From: Rhizobium grahamii
GTDB taxonomy: Bacteria; Pseudomonadota; Alphaproteobacteria; Rhizobiales; Rhizobiaceae
NCBI RefSeq assembly: GCF_009498215.1
Contig: NZ_CP043498.1
Location: 3,081,501 to 3,145,500, forward strand
DNA length: 64,000 nt
Direction of reading: 5' to 3'
The notes under the pieces are model-generated. The model saw only the letters and a list, made by a program, of their open reading frames with translations, was not told where the DNA came from and ran no database searches. The position numbers and the translations under genes were made by a program. Positions 43,358 through 53,311 of this stretch are shown here, piece after piece. The stretch's first letter is position 1. Each line of letters starts with the position of its first letter.

Positions 43358-44451
43358 GCTTTTGCACCCCGCTTGCCAAAACCGAGAAGGGTTTCCGCAT
43401 TCGCATCCAGCGGCCAGCGCGATCGTGGCTGCACGTCGAGATCATCAGGCGAGACGCCGTTTGCCATGCGCTCGAGGCCGGCCCAGGCGATCATGACGGC
43501 ATTGTCGGTACACAGCCGGATTGGCGGCGCGACAAAGCGGAACCCATATTTGTCGCAGAGCGTCTGCAACGTCTCGCGAAGCTCCAGATTGGCGGCGACA
43601 CCACCGGCGACGACAAGCGCCGGCTGGTCGGCCTCATTTCCGAACTGCATCTTGAAGCGCTCCAGGCCGCGACCGATGCGATCCTTCAGCGTGCGTGAAA
43701 CCGCCTTCTGGAAGGAGGCGCAGATATCCGCGACGTCCTGATCCGTCAGTGGCGCAATCTCTGTTGCAGCCTGTCTAACCGCGGTCTTCAGACCAGAGAA
43801 TGAGAAGTTCAGCTTGCTCTCGCCAACAAGCGGACGCGGAAACGCGAAGCGGTCCGGGTTGCCGTCCTTCGCCGCCCGCTCCACGGCTGGACCGCCTGGA
43901 TAAGGCAAGCCGAGCAGCTTTGCCGTCTTGTCGAAGGCTTCGCCAAGCGCGTCGTCGATGGTAGTGCCCCACCGCTCGTACTCGCCGACGCCGCGCACGA
44001 GAATGAGCTGCGTGTGCCCACCGGAAACGAGCAGCATGAGATAAGGGAACTTGAGGCCATCACTCAGCCGCGCCGTGAGCGCATGGCCTTCCAGATGGTT
44101 GATGGCAAAGAGCGGCTTGCCCGATGCCTTCGCGATCGCCTTGCCGGTCATCAGCCCGACCAGCAGGCCGCCAATCAATCCCGGGCCCGATGTCGCCGCG
44201 ATCGCGTCGATATCGGAGAGCGACACATTGGCACGTTTCAAGGCTTCGTCAATCAAGCTATCCAACGCCTCGACATGTGCGCGAGCCGCAATCTCGGGAA
44301 CGACACCGCCATAGGCGCTGTGCTCCTCGAGTTGGCTGAGCACGACGTCGGACCGAACGGTCGGCTGGCCATCGGCATCCCGCTCGACAACCGCTGCGGC
44401 GGTTTCGTCGCAGCTTGTTTCAATACCGAGGATGCGTAGAAAGGGAGCCAT
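43354..44451 (-). CDS. tsaD: tRNA N6-adenosine threonylcarbamoyltransferase TsaD
   Basis: 365-residue enzyme that transfers the threonylcarbamoyl group to A37 of ANN-decoding tRNAs. From the ATG at 44451 it begins [20 protein letters not shown]. The metal-binding histidines are in [13 protein letters not shown] near residue 112, [11 protein letters not shown] follows, and the C-terminal [14 protein letters not shown] is conserved. The upstream extension of the frame to 44553 overlaps the hemC promoter region and is rejected. It is divergent from hemC. Confidence 0.96.
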   Translation of the reverse strand: MAPFLRILGIETSCDETAAAVVERDADGQPTVRSDVVLSQLEEHSAYGGVVPEIAARAHVEALDSLIDEALKRANVSLSDIDAIAATSGPGLIGGLLVGLMTGKAIAKASGKPLFAINHLEGHALTARLSDGLKFPYLMLLVSGGHTQLILVRGVGEYERWGTTIDDALGEAFDKTAKLLGLPYPGGPAVERAAKDGNPDRFAFPRPLVGESKLNFSFSGLKTAVRQAATEIAPLTDQDVADICASFQKAVSRTLKDRIGRGLERFKMQFGNEADQPALVVAGGVAANLELRETLQTLCDKYGFRFVAPPIRLCTDNAVMIAWAGLERMANGVSPDDLDVQPRSRWPLDANAETLLGFGKRGAKA

Positions 44452-44524
44452 GAAGCCTGATCGTTGATTGCGATGGGTGCTAAACCTGTTTACGAGGAAC
44501 TCCGGTAACAACGGATCAATGCGG

Positions 44525-45454
44525 ATGCAAACAAAACCTTTCCGGATCGGCACCAGAGGCAGCCCGCTTGCACTCGCTCAGGCTCATGAAGCGCGAGACC
44601 GGCTGATGGCCGCCCATAACCTGCCGGAAGAGATGTTCGAGATCATCGTCCTGTCGACCAAGGGTGATCGTATCACCGATCGGTCGCTGGCGGAGATCGG
44701 CGGAAAGGGTCTCTTCACCCAGGAGCTTGAGGAAAAGCTGTCCGCCGGCGATCTCGATATTGCCGTACACTCCTCGAAAGACATGCCGACCGTCCTGCCG
44801 GAGGGGCTCTATCTCTCGGCCTATCTGCCGCGCGAGGATGTTCGCGACGCCGTCATCGGCCGGACCGCGCCGAAGCTGATCGATCTGCCGCATGGAGCAA
44901 CCGTCGGATCCGCGTCGCTGCGCCGGCAGGCTTTAATTCGCCGCATGCGTCCTGATGTCAACGTGATCACCTTCCGCGGCCTCGTCGATACCCGGCTACG
45001 CAAGCTGCAGGAAGGCCAGGTCGACGCCACGCTGCTGGCTCTGGCCGGGCTGAAGCGGCTCGGCAAGGTCGAGGTGATCACCGAAATACTGGACGCCGAT
45101 ACGTTTCCTCCGGCTCCCGCCCAAGGCGCGATCTGTATCGAGAGCCGCATCGGCGATGCGCACATCGATGCGCTTCTAGCACCAATCAACGATGTCAGGA
45201 CATATGACACCGTCTCCTGCGAGCGCGCCTTCCTGGCCGCGCTCGACGGCTCCTGTCGTACGCCAATCGGCGGCTACGCCATCTGTGAGGGCGACCAGAT
45301 CCGTTTCTCGGGATTGATCATCACGCCTGATGGCCGCAACCAGCATGCCGTTACCATCGACGGGCATCGCCGCGATGCGGTGGCACTCGGCACCCGCGCC
45401 GGGCAGGACATTCGCGCCCGCGCCGGCAGCAGCTTCTTCGACGACTGGAGCTGA
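44525..45454 (+). CDS. hemC: hydroxymethylbilane synthase (porphobilinogen deaminase)
   Basis: 309-residue enzyme joining four porphobilinogens into hydroxymethylbilane. [14 protein letters not shown] is at the N-terminus, HSSKDMPT near residue 80, [12 protein letters not shown] near 135, and the dipyrromethane cofactor cysteine lies in [13 protein letters not shown] near 240. The ATG at 44525 (MQTKPF) fits the family; one two codons earlier (44519) is equally possible. It is followed by hemD after 6 bases. Confidence 0.95.
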   Translation: MQTKPFRIGTRGSPLALAQAHEARDRLMAAHNLPEEMFEIIVLSTKGDRITDRSLAEIGGKGLFTQELEEKLSAGDLDIAVHSSKDMPTVLPEGLYLSAYLPREDVRDAVIGRTAPKLIDLPHGATVGSASLRRQALIRRMRPDVNVITFRGLVDTRLRKLQEGQVDATLLALAGLKRLGKVEVITEILDADTFPPAPAQGAICIESRIGDAHIDALLAPINDVRTYDTVSCERAFLAALDGSCRTPIGGYAICEGDQIRFSGLIITPDGRNQHAVTIDGHRRDAVALGTRAGQDIRARAGSSFFDDWS

Positions 45455-45460
45455 GGCGAC

Positions 45461-46165
45461 ATGCGTGTGCTCGTGACCCGTCCTCTCCATTCGGGCGAGC
45501 GCACCGCAGAACGCCTCCGCGACATGGGCCACGAACCGATCCTTTTTCCGCTGGCGGAACCGGTTCACGATCCGGCTGCCTTGCTCGGACTGGCTGAACG
45601 TACCGGCCCTCTGGCGGTCACCAGTGCCGAAGCGATCCGCGCGCTGGCATCTCTGCCCACATTTCCAGCGGAGTATTTCGACCGGCAGGTCTTCGCGGTC
45701 GGTCAAGCGACGGCCGAGGAGGCACGGGCCTTTGGGTTCCGTACCGTCGCGGCCTCCACGGGCAACGGGGCAGATCTGGCGGATATGATATTTTCGGCCT
45801 GCCGCCAGCCTGTGACCTATCTCGCCGGTTCACCGCGGGCGGCCACGTTCGAAGCCCGCGCCAACGAAATCGGCCTGCCGATAGACATCGTCGAATGCTA
45901 TCGGATGCGACCGCTGCAGATCGCTCACTCCGAGCTGGAAGACCTGCTGCACGATCGCCCCCCGCGGGCGATCCTGTTTTACTCCCGCGAGACAACCAGG
46001 GCCTTCTTTGCGCTCATGGAGAATCCGGAAATCGTGTCGGCGGTTCGCTTCTTGTGTCTCAGCCAAGCCGTTGCTGAAGGCATCCCGGCCTCGCTGCGAC
46101 ACTCTGCCGACATTGCCCTTACGCCGGAAGAAGGTGCCCTTCTGTCGCTTCTCGGAGGCTCCTGA
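45461..46165 (+). CDS. hemD: uroporphyrinogen-III synthase
   Basis: 234 residues, poorly conserved family but with the expected start MRVLVTRPLHSGERTAERLRDMGHEPILFPL and the TSAEAIRAL and ILFYSRETTRAFFAL blocks of the two-domain fold. It closes hydroxymethylbilane to uroporphyrinogen III. Position directly after hemC confirms the call. Confidence 0.92.
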   Translation: MRVLVTRPLHSGERTAERLRDMGHEPILFPLAEPVHDPAALLGLAERTGPLAVTSAEAIRALASLPTFPAEYFDRQVFAVGQATAEEARAFGFRTVAASTGNGADLADMIFSACRQPVTYLAGSPRAATFEARANEIGLPIDIVECYRMRPLQIAHSELEDLLHDRPPRAILFYSRETTRAFFALMENPEIVSAVRFLCLSQAVAEGIPASLRHSADIALTPEEGALLSLLGGS

Positions 46166-46245
46166 TCGCCCAAATTTTATCTAAGGTCTTTTCTTAACTG
46201 GCATCACTGACTAGTTTCGAACTATTACAGAAAAATGAGGGTCCC

Positions 46246-47475
46246 ATGGCACCAGGAAATCCGCCACGCCACTCGAAAAGTACCGACGAGCCGGTCACCA
46301 TCGATCTGGATGCGCAGGAAATTGCCTCTGCCAATGATGCTGAAAAGGACCAGCAGGCACCCTCTGGTGCGACCGAATCGGAATTATCCGGCGCCGGGAC
46401 TGAACAGCTTGCAAGCGAACCGGACGCGCCGTTCGAAAAGCCTTTCAACGCTGCCGACGCTGCCGACGCTGCCGACGCTGCCGACGAGCCGCCGGTACAT
46501 AAGCAGGAGGGCCGTGGCAATACCTCGGGATTGATTGCCGCCGGCATCGTCGGCGGATTGATCGCTCTCGTTGGCGCGGGCGCCATCCAATATGCAGGCT
46601 TTCTGCCGGGCCGCTCCGCTGCTCCCTCGCAGTCGACCGAGGTAAGCAACCTCGCCGGCGAGATCGAGGGCTTGAAACAGTCGGTCGCCAATCTCGCGGC
46701 CTCCCCGCCAGCTGCGCCTGACGCCAAGTTCGAGGCCAGAATCGCAGCACTGGAGGCAGCCGAAAAGACGGCAGCACCGGCAAGCAGCGACGGCGCATCC
46801 GTCGACGCCTTGAATCAGAAGATTGCGGACCTCACGAGCCAGCTTTCGCAACTGCAGGCGACGGTGACCAGTGCCAGCGCGGAGCGCAACTCCGATGGAG
46901 CCGACATCGAGAAACGGCTGGCCGAAGCCGAAAAGAAGCTGAACGAGCCGCGACAGGACGTAGCGGTGGCGAAGGCCATTGCCGCGGCCGCCCTGAAAGC
47001 CGCGATCGATCGCGGCGGCCCCTTTGCCGCCGAACTGGACACGTTTGCGGGCGTCTCTCCCGATGATCCTGTCGTCGCCAGCCTTCGCAGCTACGCCGAA
47101 ACGGGCGTACCATCGCGCGCCGACCTCATCCGTCAGGTGCCTGATGTCGCAACTGCCATCATCGATTCCGCCAACCAGGCGGACCCGAACGAAAGCTGGT
47201 CGGATCGACTCATGTCTAGCGCGAAATCGCTGGTAAAGGTTCGTCCCGTCGGCAACATCGAGGGCGATAGCGTTGACGCGATTGCGGCGCGTTTCGAAAA
47301 CAAGGTCAACAACGGAGACCTGCCAGGCGCGTCGACTGAATGGAACAATCTGCCGGCAGCGGCCAAACAGGCCTCCGCCGCTTTCAAGCAATCGCTGGAA
47401 GCACGTATTCGCGTCGAAGAGCTTGTCGGTAGTGCATTGTCGAAAGCAGTCTCCGGCACCGGACGAGAGGGCTGA
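46246..47475 (+). CDS. alphamitofilin (Mic60/mitofilin homologue)
   Basis: 409 residues. An acidic disordered N-terminus of about 95 residues includes a DAA repeat. One transmembrane helix follows (GLIAAGIVGGLIALVGAGAIQYAGFL, about residues 98-122), then a coiled-coil periplasmic region, then a C-terminal domain (AKAIAAAALKAAIDRGGPF, FAAELDTFAG, WNNLPAAAKQ) that matches the mitofilin signature. Homologues in alphaproteobacteria lie in this hem cluster and are linked to intracytoplasmic-membrane or envelope organisation and outer-membrane contact. GAGG lies 6 bases before the ATG. Confidence 0.85.
   Translation: MAPGNPPRHSKSTDEPVTIDLDAQEIASANDAEKDQQAPSGATESELSGAGTEQLASEPDAPFEKPFNAADAADAADAADEPPVHKQEGRGNTSGLIAAGIVGGLIALVGAGAIQYAGFLPGRSAAPSQSTEVSNLAGEIEGLKQSVANLAASPPAAPDAKFEARIAALEAAEKTAAPASSDGASVDALNQKIADLTSQLSQLQATVTSASAERNSDGADIEKRLAEAEKKLNEPRQDVAVAKAIAAAALKAAIDRGGPFAAELDTFAGVSPDDPVVASLRSYAETGVPSRADLIRQVPDVATAIIDSANQADPNESWSDRLMSSAKSLVKVRPVGNIEGDSVDAIAARFENKVNNGDLPGASTEWNNLPAAAKQASAAFKQSLEARIRVEELVGSALSKAVSGTGREG
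46450..46485 (+). repeat. four tandem 9-bp repeats in the alphamitofilin gene
   Basis: GCTGCCGAC is repeated four times exactly, coding (Ala-Ala-Asp) x4 in the disordered cytoplasmic N-terminus. Copy-number change would stay in frame and only alter linker length. Confidence 0.95.
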
Positions 47476-47478
47476 GGA

Positions 47479-49065
47479 ATGATCAAGCTCGTTATATTCG
47501 CTGCTCTCGTACTTGTGTTGGGCTATGGTTTTTCGTGGCTGGCCGATCGGCCTGGCGATCTCTCCCTGATCTGGGAAGGGCAACTCTATCAGACGAAGCT
47601 TATCGTTGCGGCCACTGCGCTGATCGCGCTGATCGCCATTGTCATGGTCGCATGGTGGCTGCTGCGCTCGATCTGGACTTCGCCCTATGCCGTCACCCGC
47701 TATTTCCGCGCCCGCAAGCGTGATCGCGGCTATCAGGCCCTTTCGACCGGCCTGATCGCGGCCGGCGCCGGCAATGCCCTGCTCGCGCGCAAGATGGCGG
47801 CGCGTTCTCGTGGCCTGCTTCGCGCCGATCAGGAGCCGCTGATCATCCTCCTGGAAGCCCAGGCCGCCCTGATCGAAGGACGGCATGACGAGGCACGGGC
47901 AAAGTTCGAAGCGATGACCGGAGATCCCGAGACGAAAGAACTCGGATTGCGCGGTTTGTATCTCGAAGCCAAGCGTCTCGGCGCCAACGAGGCCGCGCGG
48001 CAATATGCCGAGCAGGCGGCCGACAACGCGCCCTACCTTCCCTGGGCTGCCCAGGCGACGCTGGAGTACAGAAGCCAGGCCGGCCGGTGGGACGATGCGA
48101 TCAGGCTGCTTGAGCAGCAGAAGGCGGCCCGCGTCGTGGAAAAGCAGGAGGCTGACCGTTTGCGCGCGGTATTGCTGACGGCCAGGGCGACCGAAAAGCT
48201 GGAGAGTGATCCTGCCGGCGCCAGGGACGATGCGACTCATGCCCTGCGGCTTTCAGCCGATTTCGAGCCCGCCGCAATTGTCGCGGCGAAGGCGCTCTTC
48301 CGCGAAGACAAGATCCGCAAGGCGGCTGGAATTCTCGAACAGGCATGGAAGGCCCATCCGCATCCCGAGATCGGGCGTACCTACGTTCGCGCAAGGAGCG
48401 GTGATTCCGCCGTCGATCGGTTGAAACGCGCAGAGAAGCTCGAAGCTTTGCGCCCCAACAACGTCGAATCGCTTCTTGTCGTGGCGCAAGCCGCGGTCGA
48501 TGCCAAGGATTTTGCCAAGGCGCGGGCGAAGGCCGAAGCTGCCGCTCGCATCGAACCGCGCGAAGCCGCATTCCTGCTACTTGCCGACATCGAAGAGGCG
48601 GAGACAGGAGACCAGGGCCGTATCCGGCATTGGCTCGCGCAGGCGCTGAAGGCACCACGCGATCCGGCGTGGGTTGCGGATGGCTTTGTGTCAGACAAGT
48701 GGTTGCCGCTCTCGCCCATTACCGGTCAACTGGACGCCTTCGTCTGGAAGGTTCCCTACGGCCAGGCTGAGGGTCCGGCCGAAGAAGGTGCCGTCGTCTC
48801 CATCGATCAGGCTCTGCGGACGCTTCCGCCTGTCCGCGAAGCCCGGCCGGAGAGCCCGGTCAATGATCACCGGATCATCGAACTCGAGCGGGCAGCCACT
48901 ATCGCGGAGGCAGCACGGCCCGCTCCGAAACCGACCCCGCCTGCAAAGGCAACGGACGATACGTCCTCTGAAGCACGCCCATTCTTTGGCGGACGTCCGG
49001 ATGATCCCGGCGTGCGCAATCCGATGGCGGAACCCGAACCCAAGACGCGGCTTCGCTTATTCTAG
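47479..49065 (+). CDS. hemY: HemY-family TPR membrane protein
   Basis: 528 residues. Two N-terminal transmembrane helices (about residues 3-20 and 41-62) are followed by a periplasmic tetratricopeptide-repeat domain to about residue 400 and a proline-rich disordered tail. The HemY_N region (DRPGDLSLIWEGQLYQTKL) is clear. Despite its name, this is not protoporphyrinogen oxidase; it is a conserved partner of the hemCD cluster of uncertain role. It starts 3 bases after the alphamitofilin stop. Confidence 0.92.
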   Translation: MIKLVIFAALVLVLGYGFSWLADRPGDLSLIWEGQLYQTKLIVAATALIALIAIVMVAWWLLRSIWTSPYAVTRYFRARKRDRGYQALSTGLIAAGAGNALLARKMAARSRGLLRADQEPLIILLEAQAALIEGRHDEARAKFEAMTGDPETKELGLRGLYLEAKRLGANEAARQYAEQAADNAPYLPWAAQATLEYRSQAGRWDDAIRLLEQQKAARVVEKQEADRLRAVLLTARATEKLESDPAGARDDATHALRLSADFEPAAIVAAKALFREDKIRKAAGILEQAWKAHPHPEIGRTYVRARSGDSAVDRLKRAEKLEALRPNNVESLLVVAQAAVDAKDFAKARAKAEAAARIEPREAAFLLLADIEEAETGDQGRIRHWLAQALKAPRDPAWVADGFVSDKWLPLSPITGQLDAFVWKVPYGQAEGPAEEGAVVSIDQALRTLPPVREARPESPVNDHRIIELERAATIAEAARPAPKPTPPAKATDDTSSEARPFFGGRPDDPGVRNPMAEPEPKTRLRLF

Positions 49066-49079
49066 AAAACAGGACCCGG

Positions 49080-49565
49080 ATGTTCGAACGATTTCAGGTA
49101 TTCTTTCACAACCTTACCGCAGACCGCCCGAAAAACAGCTTTGCTCCCGACGATCCCCGCATCGCCGTAGCAGCGCTCTGTATGCAGGTCATGGAAGCCG
49201 ATGGACAGATCAAGGACAGCGAGAAAAAGCGCCTTCGCAAGCTGCTGAAGGAACAATACGGGCTGGATCGCAAACAGCTCGACGCCCTGATCGCGGCAGG
49301 ACAGGAAGCCGAAAGTTCGGCGGTGGACTATTACCGCTTCACCTCTGACCTCAAGCGCCACCTGAACAGCGAACAGCGGGTGGAGCTGATCGGCATTCTC
49401 TGGGACATTGTCTACGCGGACGGCGAACGAAGCGAGATGGAAGACGACGCGATCTGGCGGATCGCCGAATTGCTCGGCATCTCGGCGCGAGAACGAATCC
49501 AGAAGCGCCAGGAAGCGGCAAGACGGGTGACTGACGTGACGGTGGTACAGGACGATGCCGACTGA
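49080..49565 (+). CDS. TerB-family protein
   Basis: 161 residues with the TerB (TIM44-like/TerB superfamily) helical domain. The two acidic metal-binding repeats are VMEADGQIKDSEKKRLRKLL near residue 38 and IVYADGERSEMEDDAIWRIAELL near 112. There is no signal peptide. The name 'tellurite resistance' comes from distant homologues; no ter operon is here. It follows hemY by 14 bases and overlaps the next start by 11. Confidence 0.9.
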   Translation: MFERFQVFFHNLTADRPKNSFAPDDPRIAVAALCMQVMEADGQIKDSEKKRLRKLLKEQYGLDRKQLDALIAAGQEAESSAVDYYRFTSDLKRHLNSEQRVELIGILWDIVYADGERSEMEDDAIWRIAELLGISARERIQKRQEAARRVTDVTVVQDDAD

Positions 49566-50316
49566 CACTTTGGCGCAAGGGGACGACCGCGGCTCGGTGC
49601 TCATCGTGCTGCATCAGGAGCGGTCCAGTCCCGGACGGGTTGGCCAGCTTCTGGTCGAGAAGGGATATCGCCTCGATATCCGCCGTCCGGTCCTCGGCGA
49701 CAAGTTGCCGTCGACGCTTGCGGATTACGCCGGCGCTGTCGTCTTCGGCGGACCGATGAGTGCGAACGATCCCGACGATTTCGTGAAGGCCGAAATCAAC
49801 TGGCTTGACGTGCCGCTCAGAGAAAAGCGGCCGCTGCTCGGCATCTGCCTTGGAGCACAGATGCTGGTTCGTCAGCTCGGCGGCAAGGTCCAGTCAAACT
49901 CCGATGGCTCGACAGAGATCGGCTGGTATCCGCTGCACGCCACCGAGAAGGGCCGGCGGCTGATGCACTGGCCGAAGATGGTCTATCATTTCCATCGGGA
50001 GGGCTTCGACCTGCCGCGCGGCGCTGAGCTTCTGGCGGAGGGCGACGCCTATCCCAACCAGGCCTTTCGCTACAACGGCCACGCCTGGGGGCTGCAGTTT
50101 CACGCGGAACTGACGCGGGCTATGATGCATCGCTGGGTGGTTCATGGCGCCCACCGCTTCATCCTGCCGAACGCCCAGCAGGGGCGCGAGCATTTGGAAG
50201 GGCGCATGTTGTTCGATGCGCCGCTCCGGTCATGGCTCAACGAATTTCTCGATATCGTCTTTACCGGCCATTCTGCAAAGGCTGAGACGGAAACCAGGAT
50301 CGCACTTCCCGGTTAG
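49555..50316 (+). CDS. class I glutamine amidotransferase-like protein
   Basis: 253 residues. The nucleophile elbow GICLGAQML contains the cysteine near residue 101, and the catalytic histidine and glutamate are in GLQFHAELT near 180, so the triad is complete. VVFGGPMSANDPDD is typical of stand-alone GMP-synthase-like GATases (GATase_1 of the glutamine amidotransferase-related type). The acceptor is unknown; no synthase partner is adjacent. Its start overlaps the TerB gene. Confidence 0.88.
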   Translation: MPTDTLAQGDDRGSVLIVLHQERSSPGRVGQLLVEKGYRLDIRRPVLGDKLPSTLADYAGAVVFGGPMSANDPDDFVKAEINWLDVPLREKRPLLGICLGAQMLVRQLGGKVQSNSDGSTEIGWYPLHATEKGRRLMHWPKMVYHFHREGFDLPRGAELLAEGDAYPNQAFRYNGHAWGLQFHAELTRAMMHRWVVHGAHRFILPNAQQGREHLEGRMLFDAPLRSWLNEFLDIVFTGHSAKAETETRIALPG

Positions 50317-50332
50317 GGCCGGCCTGTTTGGA

Positions 50333-51577
50333 TCAGGCATGTTCGCGTGAAGGCGCATCCAGGGTATCGATTTTGCGAAGCTGTGGGAAACTGGTCGCCC
50401 AGATCGCCGCAACGGCAAGCGTGCCGATACCACCGACAATGACTGCAGGCACGGCGCCGAACAGGGACGCCATCGTGCCCGCACGAAACTCCCCAAGTTC
50501 ATTCGAAGCGCCCACGAACACCATGTTGACGGCATTCACGCGCCCGCGCAGCTGGTCCGGCGTCCAGAGCGCAATCAGGCTTTCGCGAACATAGACGGAG
50601 ACCATGTCGGCAGCGCCCATCAAGGCCAGCGCGGCGATCGACACCTCGGTATTTGTCGAGAAGCCGAAAACGATGGTGCCAAGGCCGAAAAGGGCAACAC
50701 CGATGAACATGTAGATGCCAGCGCGATGCCTCAGCGGATAGGCGGCGAGAAACAGCGCCATTGCGATCGCGCCGACGCCGGGCGCGGAACGAAGCAGACC
50801 AAGACCCCAGGGGCCAAGCGTGAGAATGTCGCGGGCGTAGATCGGCATCAGCGCCGTCGCACCGCCCAGCAACACCGCAAAGAGATCGAGCGAGATAGCC
50901 CCGAGGACGACCTTCTCGGCCTTGATGAAGCGGAAACCGCCAAGGATCATGTCCCAGCTCTTCGCCTCGCCGGTGGTCTTCTGCGCCGGCTTCGGGATCA
51001 TGAAAAGCAGGATCGCGCCGAGCCCGGCAAACACCACTGCGACGGTATAGGCAGTATGCGGATTGACGCCATAAAGCAGACCGCCAAGCACGGGGCCGGT
51101 GATCGCCGCCAGCTGCCAGGAAGACGAATTCCAGGCGATCGCGTTCGACAGATCCTCCGGCGGAACGAGGTTGGGTGCAAGAGACTGGATGGCCGGCGAC
51201 ATGAAGGCGCGCTCGATGCCGAAGACCAGCAGCACCGCGAAAACCGGAATGGGAGAGAAGGTGCCGGTCACGGTCATCAGCAACAGGGCCAGCGTGCAAA
51301 GCGCGCTGACGAGAGAGCACACCGCCGCGATCGCCCGCCGGTTATGCCGGTCGGCAACGGAACCCGTTACGAGAATGAGTACGAGCGACGGCAGGAACTG
51401 CACAAGGCCGATCAGGCCAAGATAGATGGCGCTCCGGGTCTGGTCGTACATCTGCCAGCCAACGGCGACGCTGACGATCTGTTGCGAGAAGGACAGCAGG
51501 AACCGCGCGAAGAAAAATCGGGTGTAGGACGAATGCCGGAAAGCGGCAAAGCGGTCTCCGGTAGCTGCAAAGGACAT
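50333..51577 (-). CDS. MFS transporter (EntS-like exporter)
   Basis: 414 residues with about twelve hydrophobic segments. The loop 2-3 motif GSVADRHNRRAIAAV is the major-facilitator signature, and WQMYDQTRSAIYLGLIGLVQFLPSL and PEDLSNAIAWNSSSWQ mark the MFS_3 (enterobactin exporter EntS-like) branch. I chose the ATG at 51577 with GGA about 7 bases upstream; the frame opens at a TTG 9 codons earlier. Substrate unknown. It is convergent with the GATase gene, 16 bases apart. Confidence 0.88.
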   Translation of the reverse strand: MSFAATGDRFAAFRHSSYTRFFFARFLLSFSQQIVSVAVGWQMYDQTRSAIYLGLIGLVQFLPSLVLILVTGSVADRHNRRAIAAVCSLVSALCTLALLLMTVTGTFSPIPVFAVLLVFGIERAFMSPAIQSLAPNLVPPEDLSNAIAWNSSSWQLAAITGPVLGGLLYGVNPHTAYTVAVVFAGLGAILLFMIPKPAQKTTGEAKSWDMILGGFRFIKAEKVVLGAISLDLFAVLLGGATALMPIYARDILTLGPWGLGLLRSAPGVGAIAMALFLAAYPLRHRAGIYMFIGVALFGLGTIVFGFSTNTEVSIAALALMGAADMVSVYVRESLIALWTPDQLRGRVNAVNMVFVGASNELGEFRAGTMASLFGAVPAVIVGGIGTLAVAAIWATSFPQLRKIDTLDAPSREHA

Positions 51578-51713
51578 CGGCGTTCCAAGAAACAGGGCCG
51601 ACAACCGCTCGCAGGAGGCCCGTTAAACATGATTTGCTGCGCGTTTTGACACGGCTCTTGCTCGTTTAGTCGCCAATGTCTACATGTCTGTCAACTAAGA
51701 ACTGGAGACCGCG

Positions 51714-52004
51714 ATGATTGCCCTTTTTCAAACCATTGATTTGGCTTTGAATCTTTACACTTGGGTGCTGATTGCCAGCGCTATTTTCTCTTGGCTCTAT
51801 GCATTCAACGTCATCAATTCCAGCAACCAGTTCGTCAACTCGGTCGGGATGTTCCTCTACAACGTCACCGAACCGCTGCTTCGACCGATCCGGCGCGTGC
51901 TGCCCAATCTCGGCGGCATCGACATTTCGCCGATCATCCTGTTGCTGATCATTTTCTTCATCCGTTCGCTGATGTGGAACACCATCTTCCCGTTGGTGGC
52001 CTAA
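51714..52004 (+). CDS. YggT family protein
   Basis: 96-residue membrane protein with two hydrophobic segments (about residues 12-31 and 69-92) separated by [28 protein letters not shown], the YggT family signature. The family is linked to cell division or osmotic tolerance in other organisms; no function is assigned here. GGAG lies 7 bases before the ATG. Confidence 0.93.
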   Translation: MIALFQTIDLALNLYTWVLIASAIFSWLYAFNVINSSNQFVNSVGMFLYNVTEPLLRPIRRVLPNLGGIDISPIILLLIIFFIRSLMWNTIFPLVA

Positions 52005-52060
52005 GCCTGGCGCGCACGCCGTTGACGTGCGCCCCGAATTGCATCACACAACCGCATAAG

Positions 52061-52098
52061 AAAAACCCTCCGGATCGGTGACGACCCGGAGGGTTTTT
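52061..52098. terminator. bidirectional intrinsic terminator between yggT and ppa
   Basis: Stem AAAAACCCTCCGG / CCGGAGGGTTTTT (52061-52073 with 52086-52098). The A- and T-runs give a U-tract in both directions. It lies between two converging genes. Confidence 0.92.
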
Positions 52099-52127
52099 CA
52101 AAAACTCGGTATGTCAGATCGGGCCGA

Positions 52128-52664
52128 TCAGGCCTTTTCCTTCTTGGCGCGCTCGATGGCTTCGAGGATAAGCTGGCCGGCTTCCTTGGCATCGCCCCAG
52201 CCGTAGATCTTCACCCACTTGCCGGGTTCCAGATCCTTGTAGTGCTCGAAGAAGTGCTCGATCTGCTTGAGGGTGATCTCAGGCATGTCGGTGTAGTCCT
52301 TGACCTTGTCGTAGCGCATCGTCAGCTTCGGCGACGGCACGGCAATGATCTTCTCGTCCTTGCCCGAATTGTCTTCCATCTTCAGCACGCCGATCGGGCG
52401 CACGTTGATGACGCAGCCCGGAACCAGCGGACGCGTGCTGGCGATCAGGACGTCGATCGGGTCGCCGTCTTCCGAAAGCGTGTGCGGAACGAAGCCGTAG
52501 TTACCCGGGTAGGTCATCGGCGTGTAGAGAAAGCGGTCGACGACGAGCGTACCGGCTTCCTTGTCCATCTCGTACTTGATCGGGTGGCCACCGACGGGCA
52601 CTTCAACGATGACGTTGACGTCCTCAGGTGGGTTCTTGCCAATGGAAACGGCGTCAATGCGCAT
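52128..52664 (-). CDS. ppa: inorganic pyrophosphatase (family I)
   Basis: 178-residue soluble Mg2+-dependent enzyme hydrolysing pyrophosphate. [31 protein letters not shown] and the catalytic-aspartate motif DGDPIDVLI near residue 66 are diagnostic. The ATG at 52664 is preceded by GGGAG with 6 bases spacing; the longer frame upstream lacks similarity. Confidence 0.96.
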   Translation of the reverse strand: MRIDAVSIGKNPPEDVNVIVEVPVGGHPIKYEMDKEAGTLVVDRFLYTPMTYPGNYGFVPHTLSEDGDPIDVLIASTRPLVPGCVINVRPIGVLKMEDNSGKDEKIIAVPSPKLTMRYDKVKDYTDMPEITLKQIEHFFEHYKDLEPGKWVKIYGWGDAKEAGQLILEAIERAKKEKA

Positions 52665-52804
52665 GCGATACTCCCGCGAGGTGATTGCTCGCAGCCAAAT
52701 AATCGGTTTCATGCCGCGACGCAACACGGCATTGTAGGCGAAGTTCGGGGGAAGGCAATTTCAGCGGCGGCAGATAGCCCCGGACAAAACCTGCTTTTGC
52801 AGGC

Positions 52805-53311
52805 TCAATTCCAGATGAAGCCTATCTTCTTCAGCTGCTTCCGGTCGAAGGACTCGATGCCTTCGCAGTAATCAACGCCACCGTGGCCGCGATAGAAATC
52901 CGCGCCACGATCGTTCTCTTCCAGACACCACACGACCAGCCCCTTGCAGCCAAGCGAGGTCAATAGCCTGCGGGCTTCGCCGAAAAGCATGTTTCCAAGG
53001 CCAATGCCTTGATATTCCGGGCGAAGATAGAGTTCGTAGATCTCGCCTTCCTGCGGCAACGCCCGTGCCCGATTGAGCCCCAGCGTCGCATAACCGGCGA
53101 CAGTACCGGCAACATCAAGAACCAGCAGCGTTGCAGGCCCGCGCGTTGCCTTGCGCCACCAGTTTTCACCACGGCGCTCGATCATTTGCGTCAACGCGCG
53201 ATGCGGAATGATACCGGCATAGGTATGACGCCACGCAAGCCGATGCACCTCCGAGATAGCTCGGGAGTCATGCGGCTCAGCCCGCCGAACATCGATCGAT
53301 AACGTCTTCAT
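52805..53311 (-). CDS. GNAT-family N-acetyltransferase
   Basis: 168 residues with the GNAT fold. The acetyl-CoA binding A motif LYLRPEYQGIGLGNMLFGEARRLL is near residue 92, preceded by VAGYATLGL and followed by LVVWCLEENDRGADFYRGHGG. Acceptor unknown. It stands alone between ppa and typA, transcribed leftward. Confidence 0.9.
   Translation of the reverse strand: MKTLSIDVRRAEPHDSRAISEVHRLAWRHTYAGIIPHRALTQMIERRGENWWRKATRGPATLLVLDVAGTVAGYATLGLNRARALPQEGEIYELYLRPEYQGIGLGNMLFGEARRLLTSLGCKGLVVWCLEENDRGADFYRGHGGVDYCEGIESFDRKQLKKIGFIWN

Noticed and set aside
46384..48240. Leftward frame of about 620 codons opposite alphamitofilin and hemY
   Set aside because: Antisense shadow; the sense strand has coherent genes with ribosome-binding sites.
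49080..49565. TerB protein considered as part of a tellurite/phage-resistance ter operon
   Set aside because: No TerC, TerD or other ter genes nearby; it sits in the hem cluster with a GATase.
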